This document shows positions 34,767 through 43,671 of a stretch of DNA of 64,000 bases, piece after piece; the first letter of the stretch is position 1, and each line of letters starts with the position of its first letter. Source of the DNA: Amycolatopsis sp. NBRC 101858 (GTDB lineage: Bacteria; Actinomycetota; Actinomycetes; Mycobacteriales; Pseudonocardiaceae). The notes under the pieces were generated by a model. It saw only the letters and a program-made list of their open reading frames with translations. It was not told the DNA's origin and did not search any database. The stretch is taken from positions 62,001-126,000 of the forward strand of contig NZ_BSTD01000001.1 of assembly GCF_030269325.1 (NCBI RefSeq), read 5' to 3'. The position numbers were made by a program, and so were the translations under genes.

Positions 34767-35927
34767 ATGCGCGCGCACGACGTGGTCCTGTTCGGCGCCA
34801 CCGGGTTCACCGGTGGGCTGGCGGCCGAGTACCTGGCCCGCCACGCGCCCGCGGACCTGCGCTGGGCCCTGGCCGGCCGCAACCGCGGCAAGCTCGAAGC
34901 CGTCCGGGCGCGGCTCGCGGAGATCGACGACCGGTTCGCCGGCCTCGACCTGCTGGTCGCCGACTCCGGTGATCCGGCGTCGCTGCGGGCCGTCGCGGAG
35001 GCCACCAGAGTCGTGATCACCACCGTCGGCCCCTACCTGACGCAGGGCGAACCGCTGGTGGCCGCCTGCGCCGCGGCCGGCACCGACTACGTCGACCTGA
35101 CCGGCGAGCCCGAGTTCGTCGACCGGATGTACCTCGCGCACGACCGGCGGGCCCGCGAGACCGGCGCGCGGCTGGTGCACGCCTGCGGGTTCGACTCGAT
35201 CCCGCACGACCTCGGCGCGTACTTCACCGTGAAGCAGCTGCCGGAAGGCGTGCCGCTGAAGGTCGACGGCTACGTCCGGGCCAGCGGGATGCCCTCGGGC
35301 GGGACGTTCCTCAGCGCGCTGACCATCATGTCCCGGCTGCCGGCCGGGGCGCGGGTCGCGAAGGAGCGCACGGCCGCCGAGCCCCGGCCCGCCGGCCGGT
35401 TCTCGCGGGCGCCGTTCGGCCGGCCGCACCGGGTCGCCGACGCGGGCTGGTGGGCGGTGCCGCTGCCCACGATCGACCCCGAGATCGTCCGCCGGTCGGC
35501 GGCCGCGTCCGAGCGCTACGGGCCGGACTTCACCTACCGGCACTTCGCCGCGGTCAAGCACCTGCCGGTGCTGGCCGGCGGCGCGCTCGGCGTCGGCGCG
35601 CTGTTCGCGGCCGCCCAGGTGCCGCCCGCACGGCGCGGGCTTTCGCGGCTGCTGGCCCCCGGCGACGGCCCGAGCCCCGAACGCCGTGCCCGGTCGTGGT
35701 TCTCGGTGCGGTTCATCGGCGAAGGTGGCGGCTCGCGGGTCGTGACGGAGGTGTCCGGCGGCGATCCCGGCTACGACGAAACGGCGAAGATGCTCGCGGA
35801 ATCGGCGTTGTGCCTCGCGACCGACGACCTCCCGGAAACGGCGGGCCAGGTGACCACGGCGACGGCGATGGGCGACGCGCTGATCGACCGGCTCACCAAA
35901 GCGGGGATGCGGTTCGCGACCCTCTGA
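34767..35927 (+). CDS. saccharopine-dehydrogenase-like NAD(P)-binding reductase
   Basis: 386 aa. N-terminal Rossmann motif VVLFGATGFTGGLAAEYLA (residues 6-24), AGRNRGKLEA for the cofactor, then VGPYLTQGEPLVAACAAAGT and YVDLTGEPEFV, typical of the trans-acting enoyl reductase/saccharopine-dehydrogenase-like family (mycobacterial Rv2449c/Rv2953 type). Those proteins reduce lipid or polyketide-bound double bonds; substrate here unknown. A GGAGG site at 34758-34762 supports the ATG. Ends in a terminator. Confidence 0.87.
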   Translation: MRAHDVVLFGATGFTGGLAAEYLARHAPADLRWALAGRNRGKLEAVRARLAEIDDRFAGLDLLVADSGDPASLRAVAEATRVVITTVGPYLTQGEPLVAACAAAGTDYVDLTGEPEFVDRMYLAHDRRARETGARLVHACGFDSIPHDLGAYFTVKQLPEGVPLKVDGYVRASGMPSGGTFLSALTIMSRLPAGARVAKERTAAEPRPAGRFSRAPFGRPHRVADAGWWAVPLPTIDPEIVRRSAAASERYGPDFTYRHFAAVKHLPVLAGGALGVGALFAAAQVPPARRGLSRLLAPGDGPSPERRARSWFSVRFIGEGGGSRVVTEVSGGDPGYDETAKMLAESALCLATDDLPETAGQVTTATAMGDALIDRLTKAGMRFATL

Positions 35928-35960
35928 CTTTCACGCTTTCACAGTGCCGCGGCGTGAAAG
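35928..35960 (+). terminator. terminator hairpin
   Basis: CTTTCACGC and GCGTGAAAG form a perfect 9-bp stem directly after the reductase stop codon, followed by TTT. Confidence 0.65.
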
Positions 35961-36053
35961 TTTGCCGCTGTGATGAATCTTCTGCCGCTCCTCGGCCGCG
36001 GTTAGCGTCGATCGGGTTCTCCCTTCCCCCATCGCGTTTTCCCGAGGAGCGTC

Positions 36054-38138
36054 ATGAGATTGCCGCAACGGTTCGCCGCGCTCGGCGGGGCGACGGCGGC
36101 GGGCATGGTGGTGGTCGGCATCGCCGTCGCCGCGCCCGCGCAGCCCGCCCCCGAGCCACCTCCGTCCGCCGCGCAGGCCCAGGCCAACGCCACTAGCGCG
36201 GCAGCCGGGCTCGTCAACGCCCGGCCGGCCGCGTTGTTCGCCGGGACGCACGACAAGTTCGTCCAGCGTGACGTGCGTTCGGCGGCCGGCCTGTCCTACG
36301 TCGTCTACGACCGCACCTACGACGGCCTGCCGGTGATCGGCGGCGACCTCGTCATCGCCACCGACGCCGCCGGCACCGTGAAGACCACTTCCGTCGCGCA
36401 GCAGCACACCCTGGGCGACCTCGACGTCCACGGCGCGAAGCTCACCGCCGCGCAGGCCGAAGCCGTGGCGCGCCGGCAGGTCCGCGGGCCGAAGAGCCTG
36501 CCCGGCGGGAAGCTCGTCGTGGTCGCCGACGGCAGCGGGCGGCTCGCGTACGAGAGCAACGTCGAAGGCACCGACGAGCACGGCGAGCCGAGCAGCCTGA
36601 GCGTCTACGTCGACGCCGTGGACGGGCGCGTGCTGCGGACCGTGCAGCACGTCGCCGCGGGCACCGGCACCGGGAAGTGGAACGGGCCGTCGCCGCTGGC
36701 GCTGAACACGACGAAGTCCGGCAGCACGTACTCGATGGCCGACCCGAACACGGCCAACCTGGACTGCCGCAACTACAGCAGCGACACCGTCCTCACCGGA
36801 CCGGACGACAGCTGGGGCAACGGCACCGGCACGAACATCGAAACCGGCTGCGCGGACGCGCTGTTCGTCGCGCAGACCGAGAAGAAGATGCTCTCGGAGT
36901 GGGTGGGCCGCAACGGCTTCACCGGCAACGGCGGCGCGTGGAAGATCCGCGTCGGCCTCGACGACGAGAACGCGTACTACTACAACTCGCGCCCGGCGTA
37001 CGTGAACCTCGGGCACAACCCGAGCGGCGAGTGGGTCGGCTCGCTGGACATCCTCGGCCACGAGATGGGCCACGGCATCGACGACTACTCCGGCTCCGGC
37101 GGCTTCTCCGGCGGCGGCACCCAGGAGTTCATCGCCGACACCTTCGGCACGGCGACGGAGTTCTACGCGAACGAGCCGTCGCAGTACGACCCGCCCGACT
37201 ACGCGATCGGCGAAGAGGTCAACCTGGTCGGCACCGGCGCGATCCGGTACATGTACGACCCGTCGAAGGTCGGCGACCCGAACTGCTACTCCAGCTCCAC
37301 GCCGAACGCGGAGGTGCACAAGGCGGCCGGGCCCGGCGACCACTGGTTCTACCTGCTCGCCGAGGGCAGCAACCCGACCAACGGGCAGCCGGCGAGCTCG
37401 ACGTGCAACAACAGCACGGTGGCCGGCATCGGCATCCGCAAGGCGATCAACATCATGCACGGCGCCGTGCAGCTCAAGACGTCCGGCAGCTCGTACCTGC
37501 GGTACCGGACGTGGACGCTGCAGGCCGCGAAGAACCTGTACCCGGACAGCTGCGCCGAGTTCGACGCCGTGAAGGCGGCGTGGAACGCGGTGAGCGTCCC
37601 GGCCCAGTCCGGTGACCCGACGTGCAGCGGGACGCCGCCGACCACGACCACCACCCCGCCGACGACCACCACGCCTCCCCCGGGCGGGTGCAGTGGCCAG
37701 CCGGTGCAGAACCCGGGCTTCGAGTCCGGCAAGGCGTCGTGGACCGACCCGAACGCGACGATCGGCCAGTGGGGCAGCCAGGCGCCGGCGCGCTCGGGCA
37801 GCTACGACTCCTGGCTCGGCGGCTGGGGCTCGGCGCACACGGACACGCTCTCGCAGGCGGTCACCATCCCCGCCGGCTGCCGGGCGAGCCTGACGTTCTG
37901 GCTGCGCGTGTGGACGGCGGAGACCGAGAACGTCGCGTACGACAAGCTCGTCGTGTCCGCGGGCTCGACGACGCTGGCGACGTACTCGAACCTCGACCGG
38001 AACTCGGCGTACGCGCAGAAGACGCTCGACCTGTCTTCGTACGCGGGCCAGACGATCACGCTGAAGTTCGCCGGGACGGAGGACCAGTCGCTGCAGACGT
38101 CGTTCGCCGTGGACGACACGGCGGTCACGCTCGGCTGA
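36054..38138 (+). CDS. secreted M4 (thermolysin-family) metalloprotease with C-terminal accessory domain
   Basis: 694 aa. Signal peptide at residues 1-27 (ALGGATAAGMVVVGIAVAAPA), FTP/PepSY propeptide to about residue 205, then the catalytic domain with HEMGH (336-340) and the third zinc ligand Glu in GGGTQEFIADTFG (about 358). A PPTTTTTPPTTTTPPP linker near residue 530 leads to a C-terminal beta-sandwich of about 155 residues (QNPGFESGKASW ... TLKFAGTEDQSLQTSFAVDD), common on Streptomyces secreted proteases and probably substrate-binding. GAGGAG ribosome site upstream. Extracellular protein degradation. Confidence 0.94.
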   Translation: MRLPQRFAALGGATAAGMVVVGIAVAAPAQPAPEPPPSAAQAQANATSAAAGLVNARPAALFAGTHDKFVQRDVRSAAGLSYVVYDRTYDGLPVIGGDLVIATDAAGTVKTTSVAQQHTLGDLDVHGAKLTAAQAEAVARRQVRGPKSLPGGKLVVVADGSGRLAYESNVEGTDEHGEPSSLSVYVDAVDGRVLRTVQHVAAGTGTGKWNGPSPLALNTTKSGSTYSMADPNTANLDCRNYSSDTVLTGPDDSWGNGTGTNIETGCADALFVAQTEKKMLSEWVGRNGFTGNGGAWKIRVGLDDENAYYYNSRPAYVNLGHNPSGEWVGSLDILGHEMGHGIDDYSGSGGFSGGGTQEFIADTFGTATEFYANEPSQYDPPDYAIGEEVNLVGTGAIRYMYDPSKVGDPNCYSSSTPNAEVHKAAGPGDHWFYLLAEGSNPTNGQPASSTCNNSTVAGIGIRKAINIMHGAVQLKTSGSSYLRYRTWTLQAAKNLYPDSCAEFDAVKAAWNAVSVPAQSGDPTCSGTPPTTTTTPPTTTTPPPGGCSGQPVQNPGFESGKASWTDPNATIGQWGSQAPARSGSYDSWLGGWGSAHTDTLSQAVTIPAGCRASLTFWLRVWTAETENVAYDKLVVSAGSTTLATYSNLDRNSAYAQKTLDLSSYAGQTITLKFAGTEDQSLQTSFAVDDTAVTLG

Positions 38139-38146
38139 TCCCCCCG

Positions 38147-38182
38147 ACGAGGCCTGCCCCCTACTTTGGTGGCAGGCCTCGT
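38147..38182 (+). terminator. terminator after the M4 protease gene
   Basis: Perfect 12-bp stem ACGAGGCCTGCC / GGCAGGCCTCGT with a 12-nt loop, starting 9 nt after the stop codon. It isolates the protease from the next rightward gene. Confidence 0.8.
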
Positions 38183-38217
38183 TGCGCCGGATGCGTCCGG
38201 TATTCATGCTTACCCGA

Positions 38218-39150
38218 ATGGAAGCGTTCCCCGAGGACGACACCGCGGTCGCCGCAGCGATCCGGGAAGGACCGTTCGAGGTGGCCTTCGACCTGGCGAT
38301 CCGGCACCGGGGGCTGAGCCTGGAGGCCCTGCAGCGGCGGATGGCCGGCCGCGGCGCCCAGGTCAGCCTGGCGACGCTGAGCTACTGGCGCCGCGGCCGG
38401 CGGCACCCCGAAGGACACCGTTCGCTCCACGCGGTGGGCGTCGCGGAAGGCTGCCTCGGCCTGCCCGCGGACACGTTGACCGCGCTGGTCACGCGGCCGC
38501 GGGTGCGCTCCGCTGCGTTGTGGCCCGGGGGCGTGAGCCTGGCCAGCGCGCTGGGTTCGGAGCCGACCGAGCTGGCCTCGTGCGAGGGCATCGACCTCGA
38601 CGGCAACGCGCGGCTGGCGCTGGCGTCGGTGCACCAGCGGGCGACGCTGGGCCCGGACCGCACCGAGCGGTCGGTCCGCACGGAGCTGGTGGTGACCAGC
38701 CGCGCGGACGGCGTCGACCGCTGGGTGTCGTTCTTCCGTCCCCAGGACGGCGGCGGCCACCAGCCGGTGCTGCGGTCGGCGCACTGCTGCCGCCCGGGCC
38801 GCGTCCGCCGCGACGCGGATTCCGAGCTGGTGGCCCTGGAGCTGCGCTTCGACTACCCGCTGCGGGCGGGCGAGACGTACGTGTTCGACTTCGAGTTCGG
38901 CTATGACGGAACGCCGCCGGAGACGAGCTACCTGCAGTTCGGCGTGCGCGCCCCGGCCCGGCAGATCGTCCTGCAGGCGTGCTTCGACCCGGCGGCGGTG
39001 CCGGTGCGGTGCTACCGCTACCACCGGCCGCACGAGGGCTCGCCGGCGCCGGACCGGCCGGAACTCCCGGTGGGACCGAGTTCGACGAGCCACATCGCGG
39101 TGCTCGACGCGCAGCCGGGGGTCTACGGCATGTGCTGGGAGTGGGACTGA
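38218..39150 (+). CDS. HTH regulator with conserved C-terminal beta domain (copy 2)
   Basis: 310 aa. Same architecture as the 306-aa protein starting at 15728: HTH with HRGLSLEALQRRMAGRG, VSLATLSYWRRGRRHPEGHRS and LPADTLTALV, then a C-terminal domain with DRWVSFF, LRFDYPLRAGETYVFDFEF and the terminal PGVYGMCWEWD. The start could also be the ATG at 38206. The last 28 nt overlap the convergent SDR gene. Role unknown; two copies in one window show this is an expanded family in the organism. Confidence 0.8.
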   Translation: MEAFPEDDTAVAAAIREGPFEVAFDLAIRHRGLSLEALQRRMAGRGAQVSLATLSYWRRGRRHPEGHRSLHAVGVAEGCLGLPADTLTALVTRPRVRSAALWPGGVSLASALGSEPTELASCEGIDLDGNARLALASVHQRATLGPDRTERSVRTELVVTSRADGVDRWVSFFRPQDGGGHQPVLRSAHCCRPGRVRRDADSELVALELRFDYPLRAGETYVFDFEFGYDGTPPETSYLQFGVRAPARQIVLQACFDPAAVPVRCYRYHRPHEGSPAPDRPELPVGPSSTSHIAVLDAQPGVYGMCWEWD

Positions 39151-39950
39151 ACCTGCTCCCCGACACGCCGGACATACGCCGCCCGGGCAGCGGAGTCGAG
39201 CTCGGTCAGCGCACGGTCGTCGCCGATTGCCTTGCGGGCGAGGGTCATCAAGCCTTCCGGGACGAGGGCGGCCAGGAGGTCCCAGCCGGCGAGCCACCTC
39301 GGGACCGCCGTCTCCGCTCGGCGGGTCCTCAACGTCCCGACGATCGCCTTGGCCACGTCTTCCGGGTCCACTGTGGGCAGTGCGCCGCCCAGCCGTACGC
39401 CGGAGGCCAGTTCGGTGCGGACCGCGCTCGGCAGCACCGCGCTGAGACTGACCCCGGACGCCGCGTACTCGCGCCGGACCGCCGCCGTCAGGCCGACCGC
39501 CGCGAACTTGCTCGCGTTGTACACCGCCATCCCCGGCAGCGGGATCTTCCCGGCCATCGACGCGACGTTCACGACGTGCCCCCGCCCGCGCGCGATCATC
39601 CCCGGCAGCACCGACCGCAGCCCGTGCACCAGCCCCAGCACGTTGACGTCCAGGGTCGTGCGGCCCACGGAGTCCGGCTCCTCGAGGAAGTCACCCAGCG
39701 GCATCACGCCCGCGTTGTTGACCAGGACGTCGATCCGCCCGAACCGCTCGGTCACCGCCGCCGTGAACGCGTCGAAGGACTCGCGGTTCGTGACGTCCAG
39801 CGGGAGCACCTCCGAGGTCGCATCGAGGTCACCGACACATACGGTCGCCCCGCGCGCGGCGAACTCCGCCGCCGTCGCGCGGCCGATCCCCCTGGCGCCG
39901 CCGGTGATCGCGACCACCGCGCCGCGGACCTCAATCGCCGGATACCGCAT
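39123..39950 (-). CDS. SDR-family oxidoreductase linked to a flavin monooxygenase
   Basis: 275 aa. AITGGARGIGRA (residues 14-25), NNAGVMPLG, VNVASMAGKI with the catalytic Ser, and YNASKFAAVG with Tyr/Lys. GDLDATS after the second strand suggests NAD(H). The long C-terminus (RWLAGWDLLAALVPEGLM) is usual for SDRs paired with Baeyer-Villiger monooxygenases. It overlaps the upstream monooxygenase gene by 20 nt: an alcohol-to-ketone-to-ester route is a fair guess. Confidence 0.87.
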   Translation of the reverse strand: MRYPAIEVRGAVVAITGGARGIGRATAAEFAARGATVCVGDLDATSEVLPLDVTNRESFDAFTAAVTERFGRIDVLVNNAGVMPLGDFLEEPDSVGRTTLDVNVLGLVHGLRSVLPGMIARGRGHVVNVASMAGKIPLPGMAVYNASKFAAVGLTAAVRREYAASGVSLSAVLPSAVRTELASGVRLGGALPTVDPEDVAKAIVGTLRTRRAETAVPRWLAGWDLLAALVPEGLMTLARKAIGDDRALTELDSAARAAYVRRVGEQVQSHSQHMP

Positions 39951-41403
39951 GGACCCTCCCGATCTCGTAGTCGCTCTCGTCGAACGAACCCACCCGCGAC
40001 CGCAACCGTCCCGTCGAAAACGGCCAGCTGAAACTGTTGCGCCCATTGACGTCCGTGTAATAACTCGAACACCCGCCGGACTGGTACACCGTGCCCGGCA
40101 GCGCCGCCTGGACCTCCGCGTTGAACGCCTCCTGAGCCGACGCCCGCACCGAAACCGAACCCCACCCCGAACCCAACGTCCGCGTCACCGCCGAAACCGT
40201 GTGCCGCAGCTGGGCCTCCAGGATCATGAACGCCGACGAATGACCCGTCCCCAAGCTCGGGCCCAGCAGCAGGTACAGGTTGGGGAACCCGGCCACCGTC
40301 GTCCCCGCGTACGCCTGGGGGCTGCCCTTCCAGTGGTCGTCGAGACTGCGGCCGTCCGCGTCGAACACCCGGGACGACACCGGCATGTCGAGGATGTGGA
40401 AGCCGGTGCCGAAGATGATCGCGTCCACTTCGGACACCGACCCGTCCGCGCCGATCACCCGGCTGCCGGACACCGAACGCACCGCCGTCGGATGAACGTC
40501 CACATGGGACCGGGTCAGCGACGGGTAGTAGGTGTTCGACATCAGGAGCCGCTTGCAGCCGAGCGTGTAGTCCGGGGTCAACGCGCGGCGCAGCGCCGGG
40601 TCGCGCACCGCCAGCCGGAGGTGCGCCAGCCCGATCTTCTGCACCTGCCGCAGCAGCCACGGGTGCCGGAACCCGAACCCGAGCGTCTCCATGGCCCCGT
40701 ACTCCGCGCCGCGCAACGCCCGCTGCAGCGCCGGGAACCGCCGCAGCAGGAACCGCTCGACGCCCGGCACCGGGTGGTCCGGCTTCGGCAGCACCCACTG
40801 CGCCGTGCGCTGGAACAGGTGCAGCCGCCCCACCTCCGGGACGATGCGCGGGACGAACTGGACCGCCGACGCGCCGGTGCCGATCACCGCGACCCGCTTG
40901 CCCGCCAGGTCGTAGTCGTGGTTCCAGCGCGCCGAATGGAAGACCTCGCCCGGGAAGTCCGCGAGCCCCGGCAGGTCCGGGATCAGCGGCTCGTGCCACG
41001 GCCCGGTGCCGGCGACCAGGATCCGCGCGGTGTACGGCCCCCGGGTCGTCTCCAGCTCCCACACCGAACCGGTCCACTGCGCCCGCGTCACTTCGATGCC
41101 GTAGCGGATCTTCGACGTGACCCCGAACCGCGACGCGGTGTCCGCCAGGTACGCGCGGATCTCGGCCTGCCCGGCGAACGCCCGCGTCCACCCGGGATTC
41201 GGCGCGAACGAGTACGAGTACAGCGCGGACGGGACGTCGCAGGCACAGCCCGGGTAGGTGTTGTCGCGCCAGGTCCCGCCGAGCGCGTCGGCCTTCTCCA
41301 GCACGGCGAGGTCGTCGACGCCGGCCTGGCCCAGCCGGATGGCCGCACCCAGCCCGGACGCCCCGGCACCGACGACGAGGACCGCGAAGTGGCGTTGTTC
41401 CAT
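39931..41403 (-). CDS. flavin-containing (Baeyer-Villiger-type) monooxygenase
   Basis: 490 aa. FAD motif VVGAGASGLG (residues 10-19), ALGGTWRDNTYPGCACDVPS, the BVMO fingerprint FPGEVFHSARWNHD, and NADPH motif VAVIGTGASAVQ. The close of the protein (YYTDVNGRNSFSWPFSTGRL) is typical of NAD(P)/FAD cyclohexanone-monooxygenase-like enzymes. It would insert oxygen into a ketone. The divergent TetR gene and the palindrome between them indicate local control. Confidence 0.9.
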   Translation of the reverse strand: MEQRHFAVLVVGAGASGLGAAIRLGQAGVDDLAVLEKADALGGTWRDNTYPGCACDVPSALYSYSFAPNPGWTRAFAGQAEIRAYLADTASRFGVTSKIRYGIEVTRAQWTGSVWELETTRGPYTARILVAGTGPWHEPLIPDLPGLADFPGEVFHSARWNHDYDLAGKRVAVIGTGASAVQFVPRIVPEVGRLHLFQRTAQWVLPKPDHPVPGVERFLLRRFPALQRALRGAEYGAMETLGFGFRHPWLLRQVQKIGLAHLRLAVRDPALRRALTPDYTLGCKRLLMSNTYYPSLTRSHVDVHPTAVRSVSGSRVIGADGSVSEVDAIIFGTGFHILDMPVSSRVFDADGRSLDDHWKGSPQAYAGTTVAGFPNLYLLLGPSLGTGHSSAFMILEAQLRHTVSAVTRTLGSGWGSVSVRASAQEAFNAEVQAALPGTVYQSGGCSSYYTDVNGRNSFSWPFSTGRLRSRVGSFDESDYEIGRVHAVSGD

Positions 41404-41416
41404 TTTCGGAGACTAG

Positions 41417-41432
41417 CAGTATCTCAATACTG
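41417..41432. promoter_or_regulatory. candidate TetR operator
   Basis: Perfect palindrome CAGTAT-CTCA-ATACTG in the 66-nt gap between the monooxygenase and TetR starts, 14 nt from the former. Its AT-richness stands out against the surrounding DNA. Confidence 0.65.
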
Positions 41433-41469
41433 ACGGTACCCCGATTCCACACCTGACTAGAGTGGTCGC

Positions 41470-42060
41470 ATGGCCCGACTCACCCGCGCGGAAAGCCAGG
41501 CGCGCACCCGCGAACAGCTCATCGAGACCGCCAAGCAGCTCTTCCTGCGCGACGGCTACTCGGTGACGTCGCTGGAGAAGGTCGCCGACGAGGCCGGGTA
41601 CTCGAAGGGCGCGGTGTACTCGAACTTCCGCAACAAGGACGAGCTCTGCCTCGCGGTGCTCGACCGGATCCACGACGAGCAGGTCGCCCTGGTCGCCGGG
41701 GCGCTCGTCGGCGCCGAGGGGATGGACGGGCTGCTGGCGGCGCTCCAGACCTGGGCCGAGCACAGCATCGGCGACGAGGCGTGGACCGCGCTGGAAGTCG
41801 AGTTCGCCACGAACGCCCGGCGCAACCCGCACGTGCGCGCCGAGCTGGCCGCGCGGGACAAGGCCATCCGCGACACCATCGCCGGCCTGCTCACCGGGTA
41901 CGCCGAGCGGTTCGGGATCACGCTCCCGATGCCGCCCGACGAGGCCGCGACGGCGTTGCTGAGCCTCGGCATCGGCCTCGGCGTCCAGCGCGCGATCGAC
42001 CCGACGATCCCGGTCAACGTCCTGCCCGACGTCATCCGCCTGTTCGCCGGCGGCCGCTGA
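41470..42060 (+). CDS. TetR/AcrR-family transcriptional regulator
   Basis: 196 aa. N-terminal HTH: REQLIETAKQLFLRDGYSVT, SLEKVADEAGYSKGAVYSNF, NKDELCLAVL. The C-terminal ligand domain is unassigned. It is divergent from the flavin monooxygenase/SDR pair, so it most likely represses that operon and responds to its substrate. Confidence 0.9.
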   Translation: MARLTRAESQARTREQLIETAKQLFLRDGYSVTSLEKVADEAGYSKGAVYSNFRNKDELCLAVLDRIHDEQVALVAGALVGAEGMDGLLAALQTWAEHSIGDEAWTALEVEFATNARRNPHVRAELAARDKAIRDTIAGLLTGYAERFGITLPMPPDEAATALLSLGIGLGVQRAIDPTIPVNVLPDVIRLFAGGR

Positions 42061-42226
42061 TCCCGGCGAAATAGTCTGCTTTCCCTTCCCGGATTTACCT
42101 AATTGCCGAATCCGAGTCCTTTGAGGACGGAAACGCGCTGTTCAGGAACGTGAACATCTTCCGCCCCTTGTGAAGCCCTTCACCCTTCGCTACCGTGGCG
42201 CTACGCCGCAGCACCATTTCGAAAAG

Positions 42227-42246
42227 GGCCGTGCTCCCCCACGGCC
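42227..42246 (+). other. hairpin in the chitosanase leader
   Basis: GGCCGTG and CACGGCC form a 7-bp stem with a 6-nt loop, ending 22 nt before the chitosanase ATG. It could affect mRNA stability or translation. Further upstream, GTTCAGGAACGTGAAC near 42140 is a short inverted repeat that could be an operator. Confidence 0.35.
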
Positions 42247-42268
42247 GCCCCCGCGGAAAGGGTTTCCC

Positions 42269-43114
42269 ATGAGCAAGAAGTTGCGGCCGGTTCTCATCGG
42301 CGCGCTCGGCGCGGCCTCGGTAGCCGCCCTCGTGATCACCACCCCCGCACTCTCCACCGCGGCTCCCGCTCCACTGGCCGCGACCAGCGCGAACGCCCTC
42401 GCCGTCGGCGACCTTTCGGTCGCGGCGAAGAAGGAGATCGCGATGAAGCTGGTCTCCAGCGCGGAAAACTCTTCGCTGGACTGGAAAGCGCAGTACAAGT
42501 ACATCGAGGACATCGGTGACGGCCGCGGCTACACCGCGGGCATCATCGGGTTCTGCTCCGGCACCGGCGACATGCTCGAGCTCGTCGAGGCGTACACGAA
42601 CTCGGTCCCGAACAACCCGCTCGCCAAGTACCTTCCCGCGCTGCGCAAGGTGAACGGCACCGACTCGCACAGCGGGCTCGGCTCGGCGTTCGAGAGCGCG
42701 TGGAAGCAGGCCGCGGCCACCACGGAGTTCCAGAACGCCCAGAACAGCGAACGCGACCGCGTGTACTTCAACCCGGCGGTGAGCCAGGGCAAGTCGGACG
42801 GCCTGAGCAACCTCGGCCAGTTCGCCTACTACGACGCCATCGTCATGCACGGCCCCGGCGACAGCTCCGACAGCTTCGGCGGCATCCGCAAGGCCGCGAT
42901 GAAGAAGGCGAAGACGCCGGCGCAGGGCGGCAACGAGACGACCTACCTCAAGGCGTTCTTCGACGCCCGCAAGGTCATCATGAAGCAGGAGGAGGCGCAC
43001 GCCGACACCTCCCGCGTCGACACCGAGCAGCTGGTGTTCCTCAACGCGGGCAACTTCGACCTGCACACCCCGCTGAAGTGGAAGGTCTACGGGGACTCGT
43101 ACACGATCAACTGA
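42269..43114 (+). CDS. csn: secreted GH46 chitosanase
   Basis: 281 aa. Signal peptide at residues 1-31 (PVLIGALGAASVAALVITTPALSTAAPA). The mature protein matches Streptomyces GH46 chitosanases: the general-acid Glu in KLVSSAENSSLDWKAQY and the Asp in YIEDIGDGRGYTAGIIGFCSGTGDM. Hydrolyses chitosan outside the cell. ATG follows GGAAAGGG. The stop overlaps the next ATG (TGATG), so the downstream L,D-transpeptidase-like gene is translationally coupled. Confidence 0.93.
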   Translation: MSKKLRPVLIGALGAASVAALVITTPALSTAAPAPLAATSANALAVGDLSVAAKKEIAMKLVSSAENSSLDWKAQYKYIEDIGDGRGYTAGIIGFCSGTGDMLELVEAYTNSVPNNPLAKYLPALRKVNGTDSHSGLGSAFESAWKQAAATTEFQNAQNSERDRVYFNPAVSQGKSDGLSNLGQFAYYDAIVMHGPGDSSDSFGGIRKAAMKKAKTPAQGGNETTYLKAFFDARKVIMKQEEAHADTSRVDTEQLVFLNAGNFDLHTPLKWKVYGDSYTIN

Positions 43115-43671
43115 TGAGCAGGCAGGTGGTGGCCGTCGTCGCGGACGAAGCGACGGCGGCCACCGCCGTCCTCACCGCCTGGGAACGCACCGCGACCGGC
43201 CGGATCCGTGTGCTCGGCCCGATCCCCGCGTGGATCGGGCGCGACGGCGTCGGCCGGGCCAGTGAGTCGACCGCGCACACCCCGGCCGGCGTGTGGCCGC
43301 TGACCGAGGCGTTCGGCACCGAGCCGGTGGAAACCCGGCTGCCCTACCGCCGGGTCACCACCGCCGACTGGTGGGTGTCCGACGTCGATTCCCCTTGCTA
43401 CAACACGCACTTCTCCGGCACTGCCGGCACCTGCCCGTTCGACGAGACGGCCGGGGAGAACCTCGGCGCGGCCGGCCCGGCCTACGCCCACGCCGTCGTC
43501 ATCGACTACAACCGCGACCCCGTGGTCCCCGGCGCCGGTTCGGCGTTCTTCCTGCACGTCGCCGACGGCAGGCCGACCGCGGGCTGCGTCGCGATCCCGA
43601 AGCCCGACCTCGAAGTCCTGCTGCGCTGGCTCGATCCGGCGAGACACCCCGTCATCGAGATCAGCGGGTGA
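43114..43671 (+). CDS. L,D-transpeptidase (YkuD)-family protein without a signal peptide
   Basis: 185 aa. The catalytic core FFLHVADGRPTAGCVAIPKPDLEVLLRW carries the His and Cys of the YkuD fold; TPAGVWPLTEAFG and GSAFFLHV are typical of the actinobacterial secreted subgroup. Those proteins normally have an export signal; this reading frame begins MSRQVVAVVADEATAATAVL and has none, and the chitosanase stop lies directly before it. It may act in the cytoplasm, be exported by another route, or have lost its signal. Ends overlapping the convergent PHP gene by 11 nt. Confidence 0.8.
   Translation: MSRQVVAVVADEATAATAVLTAWERTATGRIRVLGPIPAWIGRDGVGRASESTAHTPAGVWPLTEAFGTEPVETRLPYRRVTTADWWVSDVDSPCYNTHFSGTAGTCPFDETAGENLGAAGPAYAHAVVIDYNRDPVVPGAGSAFFLHVADGRPTAGCVAIPKPDLEVLLRWLDPARHPVIEISG

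Noticed and set aside
39931..41403. Secondary-metabolite gene cluster around the BVMO, SDR and TetR genes
   Set aside because: No polyketide, peptide or terpene synthase is present; a small catabolic module explains the set.
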